From Blautia_A ammoniilytica (GTDB lineage: Bacteria; Bacillota; Clostridia; Lachnospirales; Lachnospiraceae), in NCBI RefSeq assembly GCF_025566965.1, contig NZ_JAOQJL010000035.1, positions 1 to 43,534 on the forward strand: 43,534 bases of DNA, written 5' to 3'. Shown here piece after piece: positions 8,146-16,398 of the stretch. The translations under genes were made by a program, and so were the position numbers. The notes under the pieces were generated by a model. That model was not told the DNA's origin. It did no database searches and worked only from the letters and a program-made list of their open reading frames with translations. How positions within the stretch are numbered: the stretch's first letter is position 1; each line of letters starts with the position of its first letter.

Positions 8146-8201
8146 ATAATGTAGCATATGATAATACAGACAGGATCTTCAAAATCCTAATATACCACTT
8201 C

Positions 8202-9038
8202 TTATCTTACCTGAACCTTCATTCCAACATAATCAGATGGATAGAAGAAAGTAATTGCTGTATTCACACTCTGGATCCAGTTGGTTGTACGCTTCGGTGC
8301 ATTCATCAGCAGATAGCGAAGACTGGAATAAGTATTGGTGTATGCCTTGTTCCGGCTGTAAGAACTCATCAGTTTGCCCTTATAGTATACACGGTAAGCC
8401 ACTGCACTATTCTCAAAAGTGTACTGCTCAAAGGAATTGTTGCTTCCAAGAGTACGTCTTGCAACTGTGCCTCTCTTTGCAGACATAATCACAGGAGCAC
8501 CTGTAAGGTTACTGCCAGTCATCGTGAAGTTCACACTTCTACCCTTAGCTGCCTTCACAAGTTTCATCGGACGGTGGGATGCTCTCTGTTTCACAAAAGA
8601 AATCCCCGCCTTGCCTGACTGCGTGGTATAATCCACACGGATCGTCACACTTCCCCGATTAACACGGATACAGGAAAGCATTCCTGAATTGCTGCCTGCA
8701 CTTTGTTTGATAAATGTACCTGCTGCATTGTTCACATAAACGCCCTTATTCGTGCTGCGCACCATATACTCGGTAGGCTGACTGCTCTTGCCTCTTGGGT
8801 AAGATGCGATCACTGCATCGTATCTGGTCCTTGTATTGGCCGGAGTCACATAAACCGTATAGGCTGTGATCTTGTTGGTGCCAATGCTTTTGTTCAGCAC
8901 ATGATAGGTCTGTCCTGCAGATATGGTAAGAGTAGCTCTTCTTCTTGTGGCTGCTGATGCAGGTACTGTTGCTGTGATGATCGCAGCTGCTGCTATCAGC
9001 GCTGCCGCAAACCATTTAAAAACTTTCTTCTCTCTCAT
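8202..9038 (-). CDS. Secreted protein of unknown function
   Basis: This 278-aa protein starts with a clear signal peptide (basic MREKK, hydrophobic alanine/isoleucine stretch, PASA-A cleavage near residue 29). The mature part is rich in Ser, Thr, Arg and Tyr with few acidic residues, and looks beta-rich: two similar segments (about 30-150 and 155-278) each start with a strand pattern after a basic stretch. I see no catalytic motif and do not recognise a family. AAGGAGG precedes the ATG by 7 nt. It is the last gene of a same-strand run from 15570, but the role in that run is unknown. Confidence 0.75.
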   Translation of the reverse strand: MREKKVFKWFAAALIAAAAIITATVPASAATRRRATLTISAGQTYHVLNKSIGTNKITAYTVYVTPANTRTRYDAVIASYPRGKSSQPTEYMVRSTNKGVYVNNAAGTFIKQSAGSNSGMLSCIRVNRGSVTIRVDYTTQSGKAGISFVKQRASHRPMKLVKAAKGRSVNFTMTGSNLTGAPVIMSAKRGTVARRTLGSNNSFEQYTFENSAVAYRVYYKGKLMSSYSRNKAYTNTYSSLRYLLMNAPKRTTNWIQSVNTAITFFYPSDYVGMKVQVR

Positions 9039-9078
9039 TTTGCCTCCTTAGCTGCCTTTTACAGGCCTGTTTTGATTT

Positions 9079-9564
9079 TCATTCTCCTTGCATGGTAATA
9101 GGAGCAAGCTTGCCTCCTGTAACTTTCAGAAGTCCCTCCAAAGGTGCTTTCAGTGTAAGACCGATCCTGCCGCCACTAATATATATCTCCTGAAACTCAC
9201 CGGCAGACTGATCAAATACCACCGGATATGGCTTCTTCATCCCGATAGGACTGCATCCACCTCTTACATAGCCGGTGATCTTTGTGATATCCTTCACATG
9301 GATCATATCCACTGCCTTCTCGCCAACTGCCCTGGCTGCAGACTTACGATCCACTTCTGCTTCGATAGGAACCACAAATACATAATACCCACCGCTCTTG
9401 CCTTCCATTACCAGTGTTTTAAATGACTGCTCATGAGGTGCCTGGATCATATCTGCACAATGGATACCATCAATAAAATCATCGCATTCATAAGTAAATG
9501 CCTGATAAGGTACCTTCTGTCTCTCCAGCATCCGCATGGCATTTGTTTTGGTTTCTTTTGCCAT
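9079..9564 (-). CDS. ybaK: Cys-tRNA(Pro)/Cys-tRNA(Cys) deacylase, YbaK/EbsC family
   Basis: This 161-aa single-domain trans-editing protein hydrolyses mischarged Cys-tRNA(Pro) in the cytoplasm. Family marks are an N-terminal NAMRMLERQKVPY helix, the DRKSAARAVGEK segment with the conserved lysine, the GYVRGGCSPIGMKK motif (about 110-123) and the ISGGRIGL turn near the end. The length matches YbaK. The Shine-Dalgarno is AGGA about 8 nt upstream. It lies 40 bp upstream of the secreted-protein gene and 49 bp downstream of the membrane-protein gene. Confidence 0.93.
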   Translation of the reverse strand: MAKETKTNAMRMLERQKVPYQAFTYECDDFIDGIHCADMIQAPHEQSFKTLVMEGKSGGYYVFVVPIEAEVDRKSAARAVGEKAVDMIHVKDITKITGYVRGGCSPIGMKKPYPVVFDQSAGEFQEIYISGGRIGLTLKAPLEGLLKVTGGKLAPITMQGE

Positions 9565-9613
9565 TTCTGTCGTCCTCCTAAAGATGCATTTATATTATAA
9601 TACCTGATTTATA

Positions 9614-10525
9614 TTAATCCGTAATATCTATTTTCCTTTTTCTGGTTCTTCTCTGACTCTGCTGTTTCTTCTGTTCCCACATCTGGCTGTGGATGTCCTG
9701 TGCTTTTGCCCCGTCCGTCTTTTTAGATCCCGAAACTCTTTCATCCTTGGCCAGATCCAGCTTTCCAGTAAAATAATCCTCAAAATCATCCTCATCCAGC
9801 AGCTCTTCTTCCAGAATTTTTTCTTCAAGATCTTCCTGACCCGCCTCATCCTCCAAAGCTTCTTTCTTTTTGGTTCTCTCCTCAGATGATCTGCGATCCG
9901 GCTGTTCCTCTCTTCTTGTTGCCTTCGCTGCCCTTGGCTTATTAATAGCAAACTGGATCAGCATTCCAAGAATAGCAAATGCAGCACCAAAAAGGATTCC
10001 GTAGGGAATCTGGTCCATAGCCAGAAGCTTTGCAAGAGACAAGCCTGCAGTTACGCCTCCAAGAAAGCTGGTTCCCACAATGATCACTTCCCTGTCATAA
10101 CGCAGAGCCAGCACACCAATCCCAACTCCGATCAGAATACAAAGAAAAAAGGAAAAAGAACTGGTGGGATGGATCAGATAAATACTTAAAAACAGGCCAA
10201 GTCCTGCGCCCAAAATAAAAATACCTGCCCGGTAAATCATAAAAGCCAGAACTGCCATCACAACACCGATCCCAAGCATAGCCCCCATATAATATGCCTT
10301 TTCCTCAGTATCTATACGATACACCAGGAAAAAGCCGATTCCTGCCCCGATACAGAAGCCAAAGATCATCATCCAGAATCGCAGCAGCCTGTATCCAAGG
10401 ATACAGTTAGTCAGCCCGAAAACAAATACGATCCCAAATACGATGATCATGATCCCAGATAGCACTTGAATCCCCAGGATATTATCCATCATTTCCCCCA
10501 GCTTATTAAGAATCTCCACATTCAT
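9614..10525 (-). CDS. DUF4203/TMEM198-like multi-pass membrane protein
   Basis: The first ~200 residues contain seven or so hydrophobic segments rich in Gly and Ile, with the LGYRLLRFWMMIFGFCIGAG pattern expected of DUF4203-like proteins. The last ~100 residues are a very charged tail with a Glu/Asp-rich stretch (EEKILEEELLDEDDFEDY) and a basic end. I chose the ATG at 10525 over the one at 10531 because GGAGG (10534-10538) is 8 nt from the former and only 2 nt from the latter. It follows the transglutaminase gene by 18 bp and is probably cotranscribed. The family's function is unknown. Confidence 0.75.
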   Translation of the reverse strand: MNVEILNKLGEMMDNILGIQVLSGIMIIVFGIVFVFGLTNCILGYRLLRFWMMIFGFCIGAGIGFFLVYRIDTEEKAYYMGAMLGIGVVMAVLAFMIYRAGIFILGAGLGLFLSIYLIHPTSSFSFFLCILIGVGIGVLALRYDREVIIVGTSFLGGVTAGLSLAKLLAMDQIPYGILFGAAFAILGMLIQFAINKPRAAKATRREEQPDRRSSEERTKKKEALEDEAGQEDLEEKILEEELLDEDDFEDYFTGKLDLAKDERVSGSKKTDGAKAQDIHSQMWEQKKQQSQRRTRKRKIDITD

Positions 10526-10543
10526 AATCATTTCCTCCCACTT

Positions 10544-11764
10544 TCAGAACATGAAATACATGGTCTTCATATTTTCAAGTACCCCATAATGGTACTCAAC
10601 CTGTTCCACTCCCTGTAAGTATATATAATATAAAGCAATCTGCTGTATTTTCTTATTAGCGATCAAATCCTGATATGCCTGCTCATATCCTTTCTGCGTA
10701 CTGAATTTGAACCGAACAACGGCAGCACCATTGTCAAGTCTCATTTTACAATAATCATAAACACTTTGCCAGTCATAGCTGTCAAAACATCCCTGATTCA
10801 GCACATAAAAGTTCTTGGCAGTAGCCGTGCAGGCAGGCACCTTAAATTCTGCCGATGGTGTGTAGGTCTGTTCATATTCATCCGGAAAAGGACAAAGATA
10901 ATCATAGATCGTGGTCTTATGCTCTGCCAGCTGCACAGCATCCCCTTCCAGAAATTCCGGCTGATCACCATTGGTGGCATCCAGATAATAATACTCTCCC
11001 TCCAGCTTGATAATATTCCAGGCATGTCCCTGATCACTGTTCTTTGTATCACCATCCACATAAATACAGTAAACACCCAGATGATCCAGAAGATACTGGG
11101 CCGCTCCTGCATATCCTGCACATACTGCCTGCTTTTTCCAGAAAACTCCGGCAATACTCTGATCATCCTCAGATTCCTGGTAACTGGCAGTATCGATCAG
11201 ATACGTATAGGCCATCTGTGCCTTAACATAATCATCTGCCCCCTGTGGGATCAATGCGTCCAATTGCTGACAGGCCTGACTCATTGCCTGAAGGATCTGT
11301 TGGGTTTCAGTCTCTGTATAGCTGTAGCTGGGGGAAAACATACAATAATCCCCTTCTCCATAAGTAGTTTTTATCACCTGGTTCCTGTTATGCATCCAGA
11401 AAAACTCCGGATGATCTTTTAAAACAGCATGATAAACCCTGTCTACCGATTCATTGTCACCAATCGTAAGATAAAACTCTTTTTCTTTTTTCTTTATGCC
11501 GGCTTCCATCTGCCTGTAGGCCCGCTGCTCCTCTTCATCAAGCAGAGAAAAATAGTATTCAACCTTTCCAGGCTCTCCCCCGGAAATCTCCTGTTTCCGC
11601 AGCTGCTGCACCTCCTGTGGCTCCATACCAAGAAGACCCTGCAGCAGATCCTGGATTTTTTCTGTCTGCCTCATCTTTTTCACAGCAGACAACACCAGAA
11701 GTACCAGAAACAGAAGGATCAGAAAAGTTTTAAGAAATTTTCGCTTTCTTTTCTTTTTCTTCAT
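10544..11764 (-). CDS. Membrane-anchored transglutaminase-like protein
   Basis: This 406-aa protein has a very basic N-terminus (MKKKKRKRK) and one transmembrane helix at about 10-28, so the rest is probably outside the cell. The catalytic triad of the transglutaminase-like fold is visible: Cys215 in KQAVCAGYAG, His247 in DQGHAWN and Asp262 in YYLDATNGD. Bacterial members act as cysteine proteases or cross-linking enzymes; the substrate here is unknown. The upstream part (30-200) is helical and charged. The Shine-Dalgarno is AAGGTG 4 nt before the ATG. It lies between the MoxR gene (54 bp) and the DUF4203-like gene (18 bp). Confidence 0.85.
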   Translation of the reverse strand: MKKKKRKRKFLKTFLILLFLVLLVLSAVKKMRQTEKIQDLLQGLLGMEPQEVQQLRKQEISGGEPGKVEYYFSLLDEEEQRAYRQMEAGIKKKEKEFYLTIGDNESVDRVYHAVLKDHPEFFWMHNRNQVIKTTYGEGDYCMFSPSYSYTETETQQILQAMSQACQQLDALIPQGADDYVKAQMAYTYLIDTASYQESEDDQSIAGVFWKKQAVCAGYAGAAQYLLDHLGVYCIYVDGDTKNSDQGHAWNIIKLEGEYYYLDATNGDQPEFLEGDAVQLAEHKTTIYDYLCPFPDEYEQTYTPSAEFKVPACTATAKNFYVLNQGCFDSYDWQSVYDYCKMRLDNGAAVVRFKFSTQKGYEQAYQDLIANKKIQQIALYYIYLQGVEQVEYHYGVLENMKTMYFMF

Positions 11765-11818
11765 GCAGCACCTTTCTGTTTGTTTTTCCAGATTATTTTC
11801 AACTCACTAAAAAAACTC

Positions 11819-13333
11819 TTATTCACCCAGTTCCTGGATCCGATGGAGGATGTCGTTTGTATTTTCCCTGAAAAGCAGTTCTTTATTGTATCTGAAATAG
11901 CGCTCACAGGAATACTCTCCCAGAAAGTGAACTCCATTCTCGCTTCTGTTCAATTCGGAAATAAAGACCACCAGCTCCTGGCCTCCTGGAAAAACAGCTT
12001 CCATAAAATCAAATGCATGTTCCAGCTTTAAAGATGTCTGTTCAAAAGAATTATGATACTCATCCTGCTTTTCCTGGAATAAAGCTTTCAGCCTTTCAAA
12101 AACCTGTACTCCATCTCCATTGTCTTCTGACCTTATAAGTCCTAACCACTTTTCAAGGGTTTCCCCTGCTTTTCGATAACGGTAATCCTCTTCCCTGGTG
12201 AAAAAGCCAGCCTTTTTCTTCATGGCATAATCCATTTCAAAGCTTTTTCCCATATCCTCCAGATAGATCATCGGCTGATCTGCCGAAGGACCTGTAAGTG
12301 CACTTTTTGCACCTTTTAATAATTCAAATAAAATTTCCAGACCTTTTTCCTGCTCCACAGTTTCATCAAAGGCCAGGTTTAACTTTGAAAGCAGAAGTCC
12401 TGTCACACTTAATCTTTCATCAAAGGAAGCGTGTGCAGCTTTCTTAACAAGAATATCATCAATCTGTCCGTCCAGTACCCGGTCGATCTGGTAATCTGTC
12501 CGATATTTATAATACAGTTCCAGATAATTTGCAAAATCCCTGGCGATTCTTGGATGCTGGATATACTGAATCACCACTTCCCTGTCAAAGGATTTGTCCA
12601 GCCTTTCATATACCTGAAGCATTCTTGACAGATCTTCCCATCCTCTTGGAGTGGCAAATACTCTGCCATCTACTGTGCTTTCCATGGAATAAAAATTCTC
12701 AGGGTGCATATTCAGATAAGAAAGCACAGCCCCATGCACACCGGCCTGATATGCATATTCCTTCCATGCCTCCAGATCAGGCTCCACCAGGATTTTCTTC
12801 ACCCTGTCCATAGTAACCACATCAAATTCCCTAACAGACTTATTATATTCCGGAGGATTACCAGCTGCAACGATCAGCCATCCTTTGGGGATCTGATGGC
12901 TTCCAAAGGTTTTGCACTGAAGGAACTGAAGCATTGCCGGCGCCAAAGTTTCTGATACACAGTTGATCTCATCTATAAAAAGAATCCCTTCCCTGACGCC
13001 TGTTTCCTGGATCTTTTCGTAAACAGCGGCCACAATCTCACTCATGGTATATTCTGTTACTGCTTTTTTCTGCCCGTCAAATTCCTTCTGGGATATGAAG
13101 GGAAGTCCAATGGCACTTTGCCTTGTATGGTGGGTAATAGTATAAGACACCAGTCCAACCTTGCATTCCCTTGCGATCTGTTCCATGATCTGGGTTTTAC
13201 CGATGCCCGGTGCACCAATAAGAAATACAGGTCTTTGTGCATTTACCGGTATTTCGTATTCACCATATTCGTCTTTCAGAAGATATGCCTGAATGGTATT
13301 TTTGATTTCTTCCTTTGCACGTTTAATATTCAT
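11819..13333 (-). CDS. MoxR-type AAA+ ATPase
   Basis: This 504-aa ATPase shows Walker A IGAPGIGKTQ (about 39-48), Walker B GILFIDEINC, and sensor 1 AAGNPPEYN, followed by a lid domain and a C-terminal extension of about 200 residues without a motif I recognise. MoxR ATPases are chaperone-like remodelers that usually act with a VWA-domain partner. That partner is the gene immediately upstream: its stop is 5 nt before this ATG, and the AAGGAG ribosome site lies inside its last codons, implying coupled translation. The cytoplasmic target is unknown. Confidence 0.9.
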   Translation of the reverse strand: MNIKRAKEEIKNTIQAYLLKDEYGEYEIPVNAQRPVFLIGAPGIGKTQIMEQIARECKVGLVSYTITHHTRQSAIGLPFISQKEFDGQKKAVTEYTMSEIVAAVYEKIQETGVREGILFIDEINCVSETLAPAMLQFLQCKTFGSHQIPKGWLIVAAGNPPEYNKSVREFDVVTMDRVKKILVEPDLEAWKEYAYQAGVHGAVLSYLNMHPENFYSMESTVDGRVFATPRGWEDLSRMLQVYERLDKSFDREVVIQYIQHPRIARDFANYLELYYKYRTDYQIDRVLDGQIDDILVKKAAHASFDERLSVTGLLLSKLNLAFDETVEQEKGLEILFELLKGAKSALTGPSADQPMIYLEDMGKSFEMDYAMKKKAGFFTREEDYRYRKAGETLEKWLGLIRSEDNGDGVQVFERLKALFQEKQDEYHNSFEQTSLKLEHAFDFMEAVFPGGQELVVFISELNRSENGVHFLGEYSCERYFRYNKELLFRENTNDILHRIQELGE

Positions 13334-13338
13334 TGCTT

Positions 13339-14676
13339 CTATCTCCTTTTCCCCTGGGACTGCTCCAGATCCTCAGGGTCAAGGATCAGCTTTATGGCCC
13401 ATGGTGGAACGTCCACATCCTGATAATCATCTTTCATAAACACAAAGGCTGTTTCATAGGGTGGCATCTTCCCCGGAAAAATACCATATCCGTCAGTAAA
13501 ATAGATCAGCCCCCGCAGCCTGGTAAATTTCTTTTCTTTTTGAAGCTTTTCCACATAAGCAAAAGGCGGACGGAAGTCTGTACCTCCCTGTCCTTTTACT
13601 GTAAAATGATCCATATAATCTTTCAGCTTCTGTCCATCTGTGATCACAGTATCTGACTGGATCCGGTCATCGCACTGGATCATATGTACATGAATACGCC
13701 TGAAAAAGCTTTCTGTTTCACTTAAAACACTGTATGTTTCCTCAAGAAATCTCTTCACCAGATCTCCCTGGCAGGACATGGAGGTATCGATCACGATCAC
13801 GAAATCTTCTACCTTCTGTTCTTCTTTTGTTTCCAAGGGCTCGATAAGCGGCATATTCCCATACAGGTTCATCCCGTAATTATAAAAGATATAGTCAAAG
13901 GTGTCCATATCTACCTTCATTTCTTCTTTCAAAACAGCAAATTTCCGCAGAAATTCCCGGTAATCATATTTTTGTCTGTTCTCAACATTCAGCTGATCCA
14001 TAAGACTTTTGCTGCCTTTTGAGGCTTCTTTTGAAAAAGTCTCCATTTCTGTCTGCATCTTATTACGCAGATCTTCCCATTTTTTCTTCTGAATCTGGGA
14101 CTGGCTTTTATTCTTGCCTGAATCGTACCATTTCCTGTGGTCATCCAGAGTAAATTCCCTTTTCAGCTCTTCTATTTTGGCCTTTGCAAGATGAAGACTG
14201 CACAGCCTGCGATACACTTTCTGGGCTGTCATCACCTTTCCTTCCTCCAGAAGAAGGGCTTCTGCCTGGCGGCGCACCATTGTTACCGGCCTGTGCACAC
14301 ATTTCACATACAAACCATCTATAATTTCTTCCACTACTACATCACAGGCCAGATTCCAATATTCCTGATCTACTTTGTTATCTGGATAAATGTGGCAGAA
14401 AATACAATGAAACAGAGTATGAAGATATAGGCGGTTCACCTGTTCCCTGCTTTTTTTAAACATTGCCATCAGTTTCTCTGGCTGATAATAAAAAAGATCT
14501 CCGTCAGATCCGGCTGGTGACATCTCCATATCCCCTGCCGGATACAACTGTGCCAGTGCATTATCCAGAAACCGCATATTCAGATACAGCTGGTTTCTGG
14601 TATTTTTCAAAATATCTTCACAGATCTGTTGGGCACGAAGTGCCCTCTCCTGTGTATCATGAACAGCGTTGATCAT
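13339..14676 (-). CDS. VWA-domain protein with an inactive-looking DUF2201 metallopeptidase domain
   Basis: The N-terminal part resembles DUF2201_N (putative metallopeptidase): HTLFH-x4-H at 86-95 and WNLACD at about 107-112. Where HExxH is expected, Thr87 replaces the catalytic Glu. A charged linker (about 170-240) follows. The C-terminal half is a VWA domain with a complete metal-ion adhesion site: DTSMS, the Thr of GGTD and the Asp of FTDG. The usual reading is a substrate or cofactor adaptor for a MoxR ATPase. The AGGAGG site overlaps the stop codon of the upstream leucine-rich-repeat gene, so the trio LRR-VWA-MoxR is tightly coupled. Confidence 0.9.
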   Translation of the reverse strand: MINAVHDTQERALRAQQICEDILKNTRNQLYLNMRFLDNALAQLYPAGDMEMSPAGSDGDLFYYQPEKLMAMFKKSREQVNRLYLHTLFHCIFCHIYPDNKVDQEYWNLACDVVVEEIIDGLYVKCVHRPVTMVRRQAEALLLEEGKVMTAQKVYRRLCSLHLAKAKIEELKREFTLDDHRKWYDSGKNKSQSQIQKKKWEDLRNKMQTEMETFSKEASKGSKSLMDQLNVENRQKYDYREFLRKFAVLKEEMKVDMDTFDYIFYNYGMNLYGNMPLIEPLETKEEQKVEDFVIVIDTSMSCQGDLVKRFLEETYSVLSETESFFRRIHVHMIQCDDRIQSDTVITDGQKLKDYMDHFTVKGQGGTDFRPPFAYVEKLQKEKKFTRLRGLIYFTDGYGIFPGKMPPYETAFVFMKDDYQDVDVPPWAIKLILDPEDLEQSQGKRR

Positions 14677-14688
14677 TTGCCGGTCCTC

Positions 14689-15570
14689 CTAAAGCATAAA
14701 GGAAGGTCTTCCTGCCGGAAAGTGTATCCTTCCATATTCCATCAGCATACTGACTGTACCTTCATCTCCAGTCTTGCCAGCCATTCCCAGAATGTGATCA
14801 TATACAGCCTTTTCTGATCTGTCCAAAGGATACGTTTCCATAAGAAAAGCCAACTCTTCCTGCCTCTGCCCGCAAATCAGCAGCCCAGCCAGCTGCTCAT
14901 AATGTGACTGAATATATAGCTCATACTGTTCTCTTGCATTTTGCCCCAGTTCCCAGGGCGATTTCAGCCTTCCAAAAGCCAATTCCAGCAGAAATTTCTC
15001 ATTTTCCTGGGCACAGGCCATTTCAAAACGCTTATCATACTCTTGATAATTAAACCGCTTCCCTGCAAAACAATTACGATAATACAACCCGCTTCCATGG
15101 ATCTGCGTCATAAGGATCCTGGCAGGTGTATTCTCAACTCCTTCTTCGTAATATTCAGGAAACCAGAGAACAGCTTCCACACTGCCAGATAAAACCACTT
15201 CCAGTTCCTCTCCAATCTCCGAAAGTATCTCCTTAATGCCGGAGTCTTGGCCCTCCATATGCACATACAGCTTTCGAATATTGTGACACCCTGTAAAAGC
15301 ACCGCTTCCTATATCCGTAAAGCGGCTTCCAAACCACATGGTATGCAGGCTTCTGCAGTTATAAAATCCATATCTTCCAATCTTTTTTACAGTATCCGGA
15401 AGGTACAAAGTCTCCAGACTTTTTCCTGAAAGCAAGTATTCTTTTAATTCTGTTACAGGCAATCCATCCAGCATACCTGGAATCTCCACTACGGATGGAT
15501 CTCCCTTCAGTGCTGTAATCACCACATATCCATTCTTTTTTTCATATTCAAAACTACTGTTTTCTTCCAT
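14689..15570 (-). CDS. Leucine-rich-repeat (BspA-like) cytoplasmic protein
   Basis: From the ATG at 15570 the product has 294 aa. Residues ~20-125 show BspA-type LRR_5 repeats (VVEIPGMLDGLPVTEL, LETLYLPDTVKKIGRYGFYN, DIGSGAFTGC). The rest is helical with no repeat I recognise. There is no signal peptide or membrane segment, so unlike most BspA proteins it probably stays in the cytoplasm. I rejected the longer frame from a GTG at 15642 because AAAGGA sits 8 nt before the 15570 ATG. It is first in the LRR-VWA-MoxR series; a target-recognition role is inference. Confidence 0.82.
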   Translation of the reverse strand: MEENSSFEYEKKNGYVVITALKGDPSVVEIPGMLDGLPVTELKEYLLSGKSLETLYLPDTVKKIGRYGFYNCRSLHTMWFGSRFTDIGSGAFTGCHNIRKLYVHMEGQDSGIKEILSEIGEELEVVLSGSVEAVLWFPEYYEEGVENTPARILMTQIHGSGLYYRNCFAGKRFNYQEYDKRFEMACAQENEKFLLELAFGRLKSPWELGQNAREQYELYIQSHYEQLAGLLICGQRQEELAFLMETYPLDRSEKAVYDHILGMAGKTGDEGTVSMLMEYGRIHFPAGRPSFML

Positions 15571-15666
15571 TGTATGATTCCTTTCCACAGAGAAAAAAGG
15601 TTGCCTTTTTCCCTGATCGGGCTTAAACTGAAAAGCAAACACAAATGTTCATTGGAGGTATATCAA
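15571..15666. promoter_or_regulatory. Divergent intergenic region of the LRR gene and pduL
   Basis: These 96 bp must hold both start regions. I find no convincing -35/-10 pair in either direction. A small hairpin AAAAAGG-ttg-CCTTTTT lies at 15594-15610. The GGAGG site for pduL is at 15654-15658. Confidence 0.35.
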
Positions 15667-16305
15667 ATGAGTATCAAAATCCCTATTGAGACCTCAGCCC
15701 GGCACATCCATCTATCCGAAAGGGATTTCCATCAACTTTTTGGAAATGATGCCCAGCTTCATAATATAAAAAGTCTCAGCCAGCCTGGACAATACCTGTG
15801 CCAGGAACGAGTGACCGTTACCGGTCCAAAAGGCTCTTTTGAAAGCATGGCTGTCCTTGGGCCATTCCGATCAGAAACCCAGGTAGAGCTTTCTCTTACA
15901 GATACACGGAAAATTGGTATTCCCGGAGAGATCAGACAGTCTGGAGATACAACAGATACTCCTGGCTGTACATTATCAGGTCCCTGTGGGCAGATCACCA
16001 TCCCCTCCGGTGTGATCGTTGCCAAACGTCACATCCATATGACCCCTGCAAACGCAGTAGCACTGAAAGTCCAGGATAATGATGAAGTATTCGTGCTTAC
16101 TAAAAGCTACGGAAGGGCACTGATCTATGCGGATGTGGTTGTACGTGTAAGCTGGGATTACCGTCTGGCCATGCATGTTGATACAGATGAAGCAAATGCC
16201 TTTTCCAGTGATAAGGACCCTTACGGTGTAATCGTCCGGTTCTTTGACCGTAACTACAATACAGATAAATGGATTGAAGATGTTCTGTCCGGGATCAATC
16301 GATAG
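15667..16305 (+). CDS. pduL: PduL-type phosphate acyltransferase
   Basis: This 212-aa enzyme interconverts acyl-CoA (propanoyl- or acetyl-CoA) and acyl-phosphate. Both metal-binding histidine motifs of the family are present: SARHIHLS (His13, His15) and AKRHIHMTP (His122, His124), each in one of two beta-barrel halves. No microcompartment shell genes are nearby and I see no N-terminal encapsulation peptide, so a housekeeping role converting acetyl-CoA from NifJ to acetyl phosphate is plausible (inference). I chose the ATG at 15667, 8 nt after GGAGG, over an upstream in-frame ATG at 15574 that lies inside the divergent gene. Confidence 0.92.
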   Translation: MSIKIPIETSARHIHLSERDFHQLFGNDAQLHNIKSLSQPGQYLCQERVTVTGPKGSFESMAVLGPFRSETQVELSLTDTRKIGIPGEIRQSGDTTDTPGCTLSGPCGQITIPSGVIVAKRHIHMTPANAVALKVQDNDEVFVLTKSYGRALIYADVVVRVSWDYRLAMHVDTDEANAFSSDKDPYGVIVRFFDRNYNTDKWIEDVLSGINR

Positions 16306-16365
16306 CCGCATTTCTACAGAAGGCTACGTCAGTTAGGAAATCATCTGAGATTCGATATAATATAT

Positions 16366-16395
16366 CAGGGCAGCGTTCATATGGACGCTGCCCTG
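16366..16395. terminator. Bidirectional terminator between pduL and the NlpC/P60 gene
   Basis: CAGGGCAGCGT (16366-16376) pairs perfectly with ACGCTGCCCTG (16385-16395) around an 8-nt centre. The plus strand continues TTCTTATTT, giving a moderate U-run; the minus strand continues into an A/T-rich stretch. Confidence 0.75.
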
Positions 16396-16398
16396 TTC

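Noticed and set aside
15574..15666. N-terminal extension of pduL
   Set aside because: The true ATG at 15667 has GGAGG at the right distance and begins the conserved fold; the extension overlaps the divergent LRR gene start.
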